Assembly: GCF_900167555.1 (NCBI RefSeq)
Contig: NZ_FUYF01000002.1
Location: 124,001-188,000, forward strand
Direction: 5' to 3'
Length of the DNA: 64,000 bases
From: Gemmiger formicilis
GTDB taxonomy: Bacteria; Bacillota; Clostridia; Oscillospirales; Ruminococcaceae
Shown piece by piece: positions 8,957 through 16,699 of this stretch. The notes below the pieces were generated by a model, which was not told where the DNA came from, did not search any database, and worked only from the letters and a program-made list of their open reading frames with translations. Position 1 is the stretch's first letter; every line of letters starts with the position of its first letter. The position numbers and the translations under genes are program-made.

Positions 8957-9115
8957 GTAGGGGCCGGGCATGCCCGGCCCGCGGGCTTACGTGGCTGCCC
9001 GGCAACGGGCTGAACCCCTCCGGCCTGCTTTGCGGCCACCTCCCCTGATGGGGAGGCTTTCCTCGCGGGCTTTGCCCGCGCCTGCCCGGCCTGAGGGGCT
9101 TTGACGGGCCTTGCG
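8957..9115. repeat. GTAG-headed hairpin plus GC-rich inverted repeat
   Basis: A CCGGGCATGCCCGG-core hairpin (8957-8982) is followed by a second inverted-repeat unit. That unit contains CCTCCGGCCTGC, ACCTCCCCTGATGGGGAGG and a GCGGGCTTTGCCCGC hairpin, to about 9115. It separates the LRR gene from the VWA gene. Confidence 0.65.
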
Positions 9116-9133
9116 CTGCCACCCGCTTATGGT

Positions 9134-10033
9134 CTACAAATCGTCAAAATCATACGTTTTTTTCGCTCGCTTGGCCCTGCCTAACAGCACCGCCGCCCCG
9201 GCACTCCACCCGACGCGGGCGCAATAGACCGCGGCGTCTGCTGTCGGCAGACTCAGCCCCACCAGCAGCCGCAGAGCGGCCTCGTCCCGGTCATCAATAG
9301 CACGCCGGAACGCTGCCTCCGGGTGGGCGGTCAGGTAAAGCTCGTAGTCCGCGCGGGCGTCGTCACCCAGTCCAAACGGCTGCACAAGCCGCCCGAGTGC
9401 TAATCGGCAGAGCTTGTCCTCACTCTCGCCGACGCAGGCCTGTGCAAACGACGCATCAAACGCGGCGTAATCCACCGCGCCGCCGGGCGTGAAGCACTGC
9501 CGCATCCGGTAGCCCTCGCCCTCAATGCTGTGGTTGAAGATATGCGCGGGCGTGTTCTCGTCCAGAAACTCCGAATACTCGGGGTAAAACAGCTGCGCAC
9601 CGTCCAATTTCACCGTAATGTCCGCGCTGACGGCCCCCAGCAGCTTTTTTAAGCCCGTCGGGGCATCGGCGGCAGCCCGCAGACGGAAGGTCTGCAATTG
9701 GCGGCAGTTCGTAAATAAATCGCTGCCAAACCCCTCGACCCCGGGTCCCAGCGTGACCCGGCGCAGCCTGCGGCAGTTGTAAAACGCCGCGCTGTCCAGC
9801 ACCCGCACGGTGTCGGGCAGGGTGACCTCCTCCACAAAATTGCCGGTGATCTCATGCACGTCGTCCCCGGTGCGCCGGGCCCCGGGCCTGACCGGCTTGT
9901 CCGCAAAGCAGTACGGCCCCAGCTCCGCAACGGGCAGCCCCTCAATTGTGCCCGGCACGGCGGGGCAGGGGGTATCGCCCAGCAGCCGCAGCAGCCGCGC
10001 ACCGCCGGGACAGGGCTCCCAATAAAGACCCAC
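9134..10033 (-). CDS. Leucine-rich-repeat (BspA/LRR_5-like) protein
   Basis: A 299-residue protein without signal peptide or membrane helix, so probably cytoplasmic. Residues of about 30-120 carry LRR_5/BspA-like repeat elements: VEEVTLPDTVRVLDSAAFYNC, then LRRVTLGPGVEGFGSDLFTNC. These are the pattern of BspA-type repeats, usually a protein-binding surface. The C-terminal half is unassigned and ends in a basic stretch with KRAKK. The start is taken as the GTG preceded by AGAGGTG at 6 bases; an upstream in-frame GTG overlaps that site. It leads the LRR-VWA-MoxR set and could supply substrate recognition (inference). Confidence 0.75.
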   Translation of the reverse strand: MGLYWEPCPGGARLLRLLGDTPCPAVPGTIEGLPVAELGPYCFADKPVRPGARRTGDDVHEITGNFVEEVTLPDTVRVLDSAAFYNCRRLRRVTLGPGVEGFGSDLFTNCRQLQTFRLRAAADAPTGLKKLLGAVSADITVKLDGAQLFYPEYSEFLDENTPAHIFNHSIEGEGYRMRQCFTPGGAVDYAAFDASFAQACVGESEDKLCRLALGRLVQPFGLGDDARADYELYLTAHPEAAFRRAIDDRDEAALRLLVGLSLPTADAAVYCARVGWSAGAAVLLGRAKRAKKTYDFDDL

Positions 10034-10045
10034 AAAAATCACCTC

Positions 10046-10074
10046 TTTACATTAGGGCCATTATAGCATAAAAT
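10046..10074 (+). promoter_or_regulatory. Promoter of the second MATE gene
   Basis: TTTACA (10046-10051) and TAAAAT (10069-10074), 17 apart. It overlaps the divergent promoter of the LRR gene, so the two are probably competitive or co-regulated. Confidence 0.6.
10060..10068 (-). promoter_or_regulatory. Extended -10 promoter of the LRR-VWA-MoxR operon
   Basis: TGC followed by TATAAT on the minus strand. No good -35 is visible at 16-18 bases. Confidence 0.6.
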
Positions 10075-10109
10075 GTGGTTGCGAGAAACAGAAAAGTGAG
10101 AGAAATTCT

Positions 10110-11483
10110 ATGAAAAGCGTCAAACAAACGGATATTCTGACGGGCAGCATCCCCAAACAGCTGCTCCTGTTCTTTCTGCCCATCTGGTTCGGCACGCTGT
10201 TCCAGCAGCTGTACAACACGGCGGACACCCTGATCGTCGGTAACTTTGTGGGCACAAACGCGCTGGCCGCGGTGGGCGCAACAGGGCCCTTCGTCAACCT
10301 GCTGGTGGGCCTGTTCGTCGGGCTTTGCAGCGGCGCGGGCGTCGTCATTGCCCAGAGCTGGGGCGCACATGACCCCGATGCCGTGGACAGGCAGGTGCAC
10401 ACGGCGCTGGTGCTGAGCATTGCCGTTGGCGCACTGCTGACCGTGCTGGGCCTTGTGACCGCCGCGCCGATAATGCGTCTGCTGGGCACGCCGGACGAGA
10501 TTTTGCCCGACGCAGCGCTGTATCTGCGCATCTACTTTCTGGGCATGATCCCGCAGATGCTCTACAACATGGGCACCAATATCCTGCGTGCCATCGGCGA
10601 TTCCAAGCGTCCGCTGTACTTTCTGATCGCGGCGTCGCTCGTCAACATTGTGCTGGACGTCGTGTTCATTGCGGTGTTCGGCTGGGGCGTCATGGGCGCG
10701 GCGCTGGCGACGGTGCTCAGTCAGGTGGCCAGCGCGGTGCTGACGCTGCGCTGCATCGTCGGCTCTCAGGGGATGCCGTGGCACATCCGCACCGAAAAGC
10801 TGCGGCTGCACGGAGACGTTTTCGCGGCCATCTGCACCATCGGCGTGCCCGCCGCCGCCCAAAGCGCCATGTACAACATCAGCAATATGTTCATCCAGAG
10901 CAGCATGAACAGCTTCGGCACCAGCACGATTGCGGCGTGGGGCGTCTACGGCAAGATCGATTTTTTGTTCTGGATGACGATCAACTCGCTGGGCATCGCC
11001 ATCACGACGTTTGCGGGGCAGAACTTCGGCGCACGGCAGTATGACCGCGTGCGCCGCGGCGTGCGGGTCTGTCTGGCAATGGCCGCGTGTACGACGCTGG
11101 TCATCAGCTTTACATTTTACAATCTGGCGGAGGTGCTGTTCCGCCTGTTCAGCCAGGACGACGCGGTGGTCGCCGTCGGTGTCGGCATGATGCACGTTCT
11201 GACGCCGGTCTACATCACCTACGTATGTATTGAGGTACTGGCCGGTGCGCTGCGCGGCTGCGGCGATGTCCGCGTGCCGACGCTGATCACCGTGTTCTTT
11301 GTCTGCGGTCTGCGGATGCTCTGGCTGTTCATCGCCGTGCCCATCCGCCACGAGGTCGCCACGGTGGAGATGAGCTATCCCATCACCTGGTCCCTCGCGT
11401 CCGCGCTGTTTATTCTGTACTACGTCAAGGGCGGCTGGATGCAGCGGTGCGCGGAGAAGTGGGAGAAGAAGCAGGCAGGGTGA
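10110..11483 (+). CDS. MATE family efflux transporter (host-like GC)
   Basis: A 457-residue polytopic transporter. The family signature is near the N-terminus: FFLPIWFGTLFQQLYNTAD, then LIVGNFVGTNALAAVG. The second half repeats the fold, with ISNMFIQSSMNSFGTSTIAAWG. It is predicted to export cationic drugs or metabolites using a Na+ or H+ gradient. Its GC content matches the host, unlike the MATE gene at 2609. GAGAG precedes the ATG. It is monocistronic and ends before a convergent terminator shared with glnS. Confidence 0.92.
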   Translation: MKSVKQTDILTGSIPKQLLLFFLPIWFGTLFQQLYNTADTLIVGNFVGTNALAAVGATGPFVNLLVGLFVGLCSGAGVVIAQSWGAHDPDAVDRQVHTALVLSIAVGALLTVLGLVTAAPIMRLLGTPDEILPDAALYLRIYFLGMIPQMLYNMGTNILRAIGDSKRPLYFLIAASLVNIVLDVVFIAVFGWGVMGAALATVLSQVASAVLTLRCIVGSQGMPWHIRTEKLRLHGDVFAAICTIGVPAAAQSAMYNISNMFIQSSMNSFGTSTIAAWGVYGKIDFLFWMTINSLGIAITTFAGQNFGARQYDRVRRGVRVCLAMAACTTLVISFTFYNLAEVLFRLFSQDDAVVAVGVGMMHVLTPVYITYVCIEVLAGALRGCGDVRVPTLITVFFVCGLRMLWLFIAVPIRHEVATVEMSYPITWSLASALFILYYVKGGWMQRCAEKWEKKQAG

Positions 11484-11508
11484 TGCCGCGTAAATTGCCG
11501 CCGCCCCT

Positions 11509-11694
11509 GTAGGGGCCGGGCATGCCCGGCCCGCAGGCTTGCGTTGCCGCCCCTTTAAGGATGGCTTTGTAGGGAGGGGTCTTGACCCCTCCGCGGCGGC
11601 CTGAGGGCAGGCCGCCCTACATCCCCCTTACAAACAATACGTAGGGCGGGATGACCTCACCCTGCCGCGGGGCGTCGGGGACGCCGCCCCCTAC
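11509..11694. repeat. Array of five GTAG-headed hairpins
   Basis: In order: CCGGGCATGCCCGG core (11509), GGGGTCTTGACCCC core (11569), inverted GGCCTGAGGGCAGGCC core (to 11620), a degenerate GGGATGACCTCACCC form (11641), and inverted GCGTCGGGGACGC core (to 11694). It is the densest mixture of core types in one gap and lies between convergent genes. Confidence 0.8.
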
Positions 11695-11700
11695 AGCAAA

Positions 11701-11736
11701 ACCCCCATCGGAGCAACATCCGATGGGGGTCATTTT
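11701..11736. terminator. Bidirectional terminator between MATE and glnS
   Basis: A 12-bp perfect stem, ACCCCCATCGGA with TCCGATGGGGGT. It is followed by CATTTTTT on the plus strand and by TTTTG on the minus strand. It serves the two convergent genes. Confidence 0.85.
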
Positions 11737-11743
11737 TTGCAAA

Positions 11744-13405
11744 TTACAGCTTAAAGCTGTCCTTCAGCGTGACGATTCGATTGTACACGCCCTCATGCTT
11801 GCTGTCCGGGGTAAAATACCCGTTGCGCACGAACTGGAAGCGGTCACCGGGCTTGGCATCCTTCAGGCTCTCCTCGAGCTTGGCGCCCTGCAGCACCTTG
11901 ACGCTGTCGGGGTTCAGGTAATCCTTGAAATCCGCATCGTCGGGGATGCTGTTCATGTTGGCCTCGGTGAACAGCTTATCATACAGCTCGACCTCGGCGT
12001 CCAGGCAGTGGGCGCAGCTGACCCAGTGGATCGTGCCGCGTACCTTGCGGCCATCGGCGGGGTTGCCGTTGCGGGTCTCGAGGTCGGCCTCGGCGTGGAT
12101 GGCCACGACCTTGCCGTTCTCGTCCTTGTCCACGCCGGTGCAGCGCACCAGATACGCACCCATCAGGCGAACCTCGCTGCCAAGCGTCAGGCGCTTGAAT
12201 TTCGGCGGCGGCACCTCAAAGAAGTCGCTGTTCTCGATCCACAGCTCCTTCGTGAAGGCGACCTTGCGGGTCGTCGTGTCGTTGGCGTCGCGGTTCGGGT
12301 TGTTGGGCAGGTCAAAATACTCGCACTGGTCGGCGGGATAGTTGTCGATGATCAGCTTGACAGGCTCCAGCACGGCCACGCGGCGCTGGGCGTTCAGCTC
12401 CAGCTCGGCGCGCAGCACGGCCTCCAGCTGGCGCATATCCACGAGGTTGTCAGCCTTGGAGATGCCGGCCTCTTTCACGAAGGTGAAGATGCTCGTCGGC
12501 GTGTAGCCGCGGCGGCGCAGGCCGGACAGGGTCGGCATACGGGGGTCGTCCCAGCCGTCCACGATGTTCTTCTCGACCAGCTCGCGCAGGTAACGCTTGC
12601 TCATGACGGTGTTCGTCACGTTCAGGCGGGCAAACTCGCGCTGCTTCGGGAATTCTTTGCCGAACAGGTTCGTGATGACCCACTCATACAGCGGGCGGTG
12701 GTTCTCAAACTCAAGGCTGCACAGGCTGAAGGTGATGCCCTCAATGGCGTCCTGAATGGGGTGCGCAAAGTCGTACATCGGGTAGATGCACCACTTGTCG
12801 CCCTGGCGGTGATGCTCGACATGCTTGATGCGGTAGATGGTCGGGTCGCGCATGTTCATGTTCGGGCTGGCCAGGTCGATCTTGGCGCGCAGCGTTTTTT
12901 CGCCGTCGGCAAACTCACCCGCGCGCATACGGCGGAACAGGTCGAGGTTCTCCTCCGGCGTGCGGTCACGGTAGGGGCTCGGGCGGCTGGGCTTGCCGGC
13001 GTCGTTGCCGCGGTACTCCTGCATTTCCTCGCGGGTCAGGTCATCCACGTAGGCCTTGCCCTCCTTGATGAGCTGCTCGGCGTACTCATAGCAGCGCTCA
13101 AAATAGTCGCTGCCGTAGAAAATGCCGCCGTTCGGCTCGGCACCCAGCCATTTCAGGTCCTGCAGGATGCTCTGCACGTACTCGTCACCCTCGCGGGCGG
13201 GGTTCGTGTCGTCAAAGCGCAGGTTGAACAGGCCGCCGTAGTGTTTGGCGATCGTGTAGTTGATGAAGATCGCCTTGGCGGAGCCGATATGCAGGTAGCC
13301 GTTCGGCTCCGGCGGGAAACGGGTATGCACGACATCGACCTTGCCCTCGGCGAGGTCGGCATCGATAATATCCGTCAGAAAGTTGGAAAATTTTTCGTCT
13401 GCCAT
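11744..13405 (-). CDS. glnS: Glutaminyl-tRNA synthetase
   Basis: A 553-residue class I aminoacyl-tRNA synthetase charging tRNA-Gln with glutamine. The HIGH motif is HIGS (39-42) within PPEPNGYLHIGSAKA, which together with the downstream RFDDTNP marks the Gln/Glu-RS family. The KMSKS loop is VMSKR near 267-271. The C-terminal half has the anticodon-binding beta-barrels (LGSEVRLMGAYLVRC). GGGGTG precedes the ATG. Most Firmicutes make Gln-tRNA indirectly through GatCAB, so a true GlnRS suggests ancestral acquisition from outside the phylum. No T-box is visible in the leader. Confidence 0.95.
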   Translation of the reverse strand: MADEKFSNFLTDIIDADLAEGKVDVVHTRFPPEPNGYLHIGSAKAIFINYTIAKHYGGLFNLRFDDTNPAREGDEYVQSILQDLKWLGAEPNGGIFYGSDYFERCYEYAEQLIKEGKAYVDDLTREEMQEYRGNDAGKPSRPSPYRDRTPEENLDLFRRMRAGEFADGEKTLRAKIDLASPNMNMRDPTIYRIKHVEHHRQGDKWCIYPMYDFAHPIQDAIEGITFSLCSLEFENHRPLYEWVITNLFGKEFPKQREFARLNVTNTVMSKRYLRELVEKNIVDGWDDPRMPTLSGLRRRGYTPTSIFTFVKEAGISKADNLVDMRQLEAVLRAELELNAQRRVAVLEPVKLIIDNYPADQCEYFDLPNNPNRDANDTTTRKVAFTKELWIENSDFFEVPPPKFKRLTLGSEVRLMGAYLVRCTGVDKDENGKVVAIHAEADLETRNGNPADGRKVRGTIHWVSCAHCLDAEVELYDKLFTEANMNSIPDDADFKDYLNPDSVKVLQGAKLEESLKDAKPGDRFQFVRNGYFTPDSKHEGVYNRIVTLKDSFKL

Positions 13406-13440
13406 GATTACACCCCAAAATTAGTAAGCGTCACGTTGTT

Positions 13441-13471
13441 GCAGGGGCCGATGCCTGCATCGACCCGCTGC
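13441..13471 (+). repeat. CGATGCCTGCATCG-core hairpin in the glnS leader
   Basis: A hairpin with outer GCAGGGG/CCCGCTGC arms and core CGATGCCTGCATCG, related to the GTAG-headed hairpins but with GCAG at the head. It lies inside the predicted glnS 5' leader. Confidence 0.55.
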
Positions 13472-13506
13472 AAGGCTATAGGTACGCTAGCTTTGATTAT
13501 CTTACT

Positions 13507-13535
13507 ATTATACATAGGTTTATATCATTTAGCAA
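13507..13535 (-). promoter_or_regulatory. glnS promoter
   Basis: TTGCTA (13530-13535) and TATAAT (13507-13512) on the minus strand, spacing 17. This gives a leader of roughly 95 bases. Confidence 0.65.
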
Positions 13536-13580
13536 GAGGTAAAAACTTGCCTGCACCTACTGTTATTTATAAAAGGTTTG

Positions 13581-13589
13581 TGCTATAAT
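13581..13589 (+). promoter_or_regulatory. Extended -10 promoter of the SGNH hydrolase gene
   Basis: TGC followed by TATAAT (13584-13589). The -35 is weak. It lies about 75 bases before the gene start. Confidence 0.55.
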
Positions 13590-13664
13590 CAATACTGATT
13601 TACAATGCCTAAGATTTGCCGTTCTTACAAATCCTAACAAATCCTAACGAAAGGGGGCTGTGCC

Positions 13665-14792
13665 ATGCCGACCCCGAATGACCGCGGGCCCCACCGCCCG
13701 CGCACAAATATACAGTACCATGTGGAGAATGGCTGGGCGGTGCCCGACCAGCCGCAGCCGCAGCCGCGCCGTACCTCCACGCAGGAGCAGCGCCGCGCCG
13801 CCGCCCGCCGCGCGCGGGCAAAGCGCCGCAGACTCCGTCAGCTGGCGCTGATCGGTACGGCGTGCGGCATTCTGGTCGTGTCGGGCGTCATCACGGCGCT
13901 GCTGCCCGCTAAGGGTGCGGACGCGCCGCTCACCTCCGATGCCCCCGCCAACACGCGCCTTGTGGCCCCCGTGCCCTACGCGGGCAGCAACGGCAGCACA
14001 GGCACGGCACAGCCCCTGAACTGGGGCACCGTCGGCCCGCAGCGCCAGAGCGCCGACACGGGCTATACCTACACGGCGCTGCCCGCCGCCCCCGCCGCGC
14101 TGCCGGCGTTTGGCCGCGTGGACACCAGCTGGTTTGCGGATGCCGCCTTCCTCGGCGATTCGCTGACCGCGGGTTTCTGCGTGAACGAATACAACATTGA
14201 TGTGGGGGGTGCGCTGGTCTGCGGCTATGAGGGCATCAGCCCGAACACCGTCGTCAACCGCGCCACCGTCACCAGCCCGGACCGCGGCGAGGAGGTGCCG
14301 CTGGACGTTCTGGCTGCGGCCCAGCCCGCGAAGCTGTACATCCTGATTGGCACGAACGCCCTGGTCCAGCCCGGCAACGATGACAGCTTTTTGGCGTACT
14401 ACGGCAAAATGCTGGACGACCTGCGCACCGCCCTGCCGAACACGGTGTTCTATGTGCAGTCGGTCCTGCCCGCCACGCAGGAGAAGGTCGCCGACAGTCT
14501 GCCGGGTCTGGCCCCGGACCGTCTGGCGGTCATCAACGCGGCCATTCAGCAGCTTTGTGCCGAGCGCGGGTGCTATTATCTTGACCTCAGCGCCGAGTTT
14601 GCTGACGACGCCGGGTATCTCTCGACGGAGTTCTCCCAGCCCGACGGCGTGCATCTGACGGTCTCCGGCTACAGCAGGTGGGTCAGCTATCTCTGCACCC
14701 ATGTGCCCTACAGCAAGGACAACCCCTATCAGGCCGGGAGCACCTACTATTTAAGCGAGGATATGAAGGGGCTGCTGAGTGATCTGCCTTAA
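13665..14792 (+). CDS. Membrane-anchored SGNH/GDSL hydrolase
   Basis: A 375-residue SGNH-family esterase/acyl hydrolase. It has a basic cytoplasmic N-terminus of about 60 residues rich in Arg and Pro, one membrane helix near 64-84, an extracellular Ala/Pro-rich linker, then the SGNH domain. Block I is GDSLTAGF (near 164), block III is GTNAL and block V is DGVHL (near 326). The catalytic Ser, Asp and His are all present. Such proteins often add or remove O-acetyl groups on cell-surface glycans or peptidoglycan. AAGGGGG lies 7 bases before the ATG. It is followed by a 235-bp structured repeat. Confidence 0.85.
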   Translation: MPTPNDRGPHRPRTNIQYHVENGWAVPDQPQPQPRRTSTQEQRRAAARRARAKRRRLRQLALIGTACGILVVSGVITALLPAKGADAPLTSDAPANTRLVAPVPYAGSNGSTGTAQPLNWGTVGPQRQSADTGYTYTALPAAPAALPAFGRVDTSWFADAAFLGDSLTAGFCVNEYNIDVGGALVCGYEGISPNTVVNRATVTSPDRGEEVPLDVLAAAQPAKLYILIGTNALVQPGNDDSFLAYYGKMLDDLRTALPNTVFYVQSVLPATQEKVADSLPGLAPDRLAVINAAIQQLCAERGCYYLDLSAEFADDAGYLSTEFSQPDGVHLTVSGYSRWVSYLCTHVPYSKDNPYQAGSTYYLSEDMKGLLSDLP

Positions 14793-14796
14793 GATG

Positions 14797-15031
14797 AACG
14801 GCAGCCTCCCGGAAGGTTGTTCTTTCTTTTGCCAACAAAAGAAAGAACCAAAGAAAATTGCCGCTGTTTCGACGCAGCGGACCCGCGACCTAGGGGCTGC
14901 ACGCCCCTAGGAACCCCAAAGAGGAGGTCGCAGAGGGCGCGGGCTACGCGAACGCAGTATTACTGTTCGCGCTTAACGCCCGCGCCCTCTGCTCCGATTT
15001 GGAATTCGGGTGTTCCCCCGAACCCCCGCTG
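14797..15031 (+). repeat. 235-bp multi-hairpin repeat R1, copy 1
   Basis: It contains, in order, a TTCTTTCTTTTG/CAAAAGAAAGAA hairpin, a CCGCTGTTTCGACGCAGCGG hairpin, CTAGGGGCTGCACGCCCCTAG, a long GCAGAGGGCGCGGGC/GCCCGCGCCCTCTGC stem around an inner GCGAACGCAGTATTACTGTTCGC hairpin, and TTCGGGTGTTCCCCCGAA. A second copy is at 29107-29340. The sequence differences between copies preserve pairing, so the structure itself appears to be selected. No convincing ORF lies within it. Confidence 0.75.
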
Positions 15032-15047
15032 CCGGAAACAGCAGTCC

Positions 15048-15215
15048 GTAGGGGCCGGGCATGCCCGGCCCGCCACCTTGCCATTACTGCCCATGTGTCT
15101 TTTGCATCGTAGGGAGGGGTCTTGACCCCTCCGCGGGGCGTCGAGGACGCCGCCCCCTACAACATTCACCGCAAACCTTCCGCCATGTGTAGGGGAGGGA
15201 TTCATCCCTCCCACG
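15048..15215. repeat. Four GTAG-headed hairpins
   Basis: CCGGGCATGCCCGG core (15048-15073), GGGGTCTTGACCCC core (15110-15137), inverted GCGTCGAGGACGC core (to 15162) and a GGGATTCATCCC form (15188-15212). With R1 they fill the 485-base gap between the SGNH hydrolase gene and the XpaC-like gene. Confidence 0.75.
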
Positions 15216-15277
15216 CCACTTCCGTTACAGCCAACCCTCCGGGCCATTTTCGCCGCCTCACCAAAGGAGCCTCACCC

Positions 15278-16519
15278 ATGCCCAACGATCATGAAAATCC
15301 GAAATATACCAACAAAAACGAATACCACGCCGGGGACGGGCCGTTCCAGTTCCCGTGGTGGGCCATTGTCATTGCGTTTGTGGTGTGGTGGCCGCTGGGT
15401 CTGGTGTTTATCGGCCTGAACGCCGCCATGAAAAACGGCAGGCTCGGCGGCTTTGAGCAAAAGGCCCGCGAGGCGACCCGGGACCGCACGGCATCCGGTG
15501 CAAGGCCGGTGTACAATGCCGAGTTCCACCCCATCTACGATACCCCCGCCCAACCGCAGCCGAAGGCGGCAGCCCCCCATGCGGCTCCGCAGCAGGCGCA
15601 GGTACGGGCGGCAGGCAAAAAGCTCAAGGGCGCGGCGCTGGCCACCGGCCTGACGGTGGCGGGCGTGCTGCTGCTTATCTGCGCGCTGGCGGCGCTGCCC
15701 GACGCCATCTACTGGCTGCCCGAGGCCCTGACGGAGGGCGGCAGCTATTGGACCTGGCTGGTCGAGGATTCGATGCCGATGCTGATGTCGCTCACCGGCG
15801 GTATCGGCTGCCTGTTCGGCGCCAATCACATCCGCACCACCCGCCGTATGCGCAAGAAAATCGACAATATTGTCGGTGATGCGAAATATATGTACATTCA
15901 GGACATCGCCGACGCCATCCCGTGCAGCTATGAAAAATGCTGCAAGCATCTGGAAAACTGCATCGACGAGGGACTGTTCGGCCCGGGTGCCTATCTGGAT
16001 ATGCACCGCAAATGCCTTGTCGTCAAGGAGCGCCCGCCCGAGCCGACGCCCGCCCCGGCCCCCGCGCCGAAGCCGCAGAAGGCTGACCCGATGCCCGAGG
16101 CCGACCAGTACCAGAAGATCCTCGACGAGCTGCGCCGCGTCAATGACGCCATCCCCGACGAGGAGATGACCGACAAGATCAGCCGTCTGGAGGCCGTGTC
16201 CGCCAAGATTTTTGAGCAGGCCCGCACCGACCCCGACAAGCTGCCCCAGATGCGCAAATTTATGGATTATTACCTGCCTACGTCGTTAAAGCTGCTCAAT
16301 ACCTACGCCGAGCTTGACAAGCAGGGCATCGAGGGCGAGAATATCTCGGAGTCCAAGCACCGCATTGAGCAGACGATGGACACGCTGGTCAAAGCGTTTG
16401 AAAACCAGCTGGACCGCCTGTTTGCCAGCGACGCCCTCGACGTCAGCACCGACATCGACGTTATGCAGAACATGCTGCGCGCCGACGGCCTGACTGACGA
16501 TGCACCGTTTAAGCTGTGA
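15278..16519 (+). CDS. XpaC-like membrane protein
   Basis: 413 residues. There is one membrane helix near 20-45, a Pro/Ala-rich linker, two more helices near 110-165, then a cytoplasmic C-terminal half. Residues of about 190-250 look like a small winged-helix module (YMYIQDIADAIPCSYEKCCKHL). The last 120 residues (MRKFMDYYLPTSLKLL, then IEQTMDTLVKAFENQLDRLF) match the XpaC family named for 5-bromo-4-chloroindolyl phosphate hydrolysis, whose true function is unclear and which often accompanies TelA-type toxic-anion resistance. No telA is adjacent here. The ATG at 15278 follows AAAGGAG; the longer frame upstream is repeat DNA. Confidence 0.7.
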   Translation: MPNDHENPKYTNKNEYHAGDGPFQFPWWAIVIAFVVWWPLGLVFIGLNAAMKNGRLGGFEQKAREATRDRTASGARPVYNAEFHPIYDTPAQPQPKAAAPHAAPQQAQVRAAGKKLKGAALATGLTVAGVLLLICALAALPDAIYWLPEALTEGGSYWTWLVEDSMPMLMSLTGGIGCLFGANHIRTTRRMRKKIDNIVGDAKYMYIQDIADAIPCSYEKCCKHLENCIDEGLFGPGAYLDMHRKCLVVKERPPEPTPAPAPAPKPQKADPMPEADQYQKILDELRRVNDAIPDEEMTDKISRLEAVSAKIFEQARTDPDKLPQMRKFMDYYLPTSLKLLNTYAELDKQGIEGENISESKHRIEQTMDTLVKAFENQLDRLFASDALDVSTDIDVMQNMLRADGLTDDAPFKL

Positions 16520-16526
16520 GAAAGAA

Positions 16527-16673
16527 AAGCCTCCCTTGTCAAAGGGAGGTGGACGCCGCAGGCGGCCGGAGGGATTCCGACGGGCCTTGCCGTATACGCT
16601 GTTACACCCGCAGCCGGGCAGGAATCCCTCCGCCTCGCTTACGCTCGGCACCTCCCTTTGACAAGGGAGGCTC
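16527..16673. repeat. Inverted-repeat element (MITE-like)
   Basis: The outer arms GCCTCCCTTGTCAAAGGGAGG and its reverse complement lie about 100 bases apart. Each arm is itself a hairpin, and an inner GGAGGGATTCC/GGAATCCCTCC pair nests between them. No coding sequence is visible. It separates the XpaC-like gene from the ABC permease. Confidence 0.65.
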
Positions 16674-16699
16674 AATCATTCCAAAGGAGCCAACACCCC

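Noticed and set aside
8841-9122. An alternative 93-residue frame and the long N-terminal extension of the VWA gene
   Set aside because: Both read through the palindromic repeat at 8957-8982. Reading into repeats also produced false N-terminal extensions for the DUF378, neuC, thiI, dnaK and XpaC-like genes.
13406-13540. T-box riboswitch in the glnS leader
   Set aside because: The leader is about 95 bases. It has a GCAG-headed hairpin but no T-box consensus or antiterminator pair.
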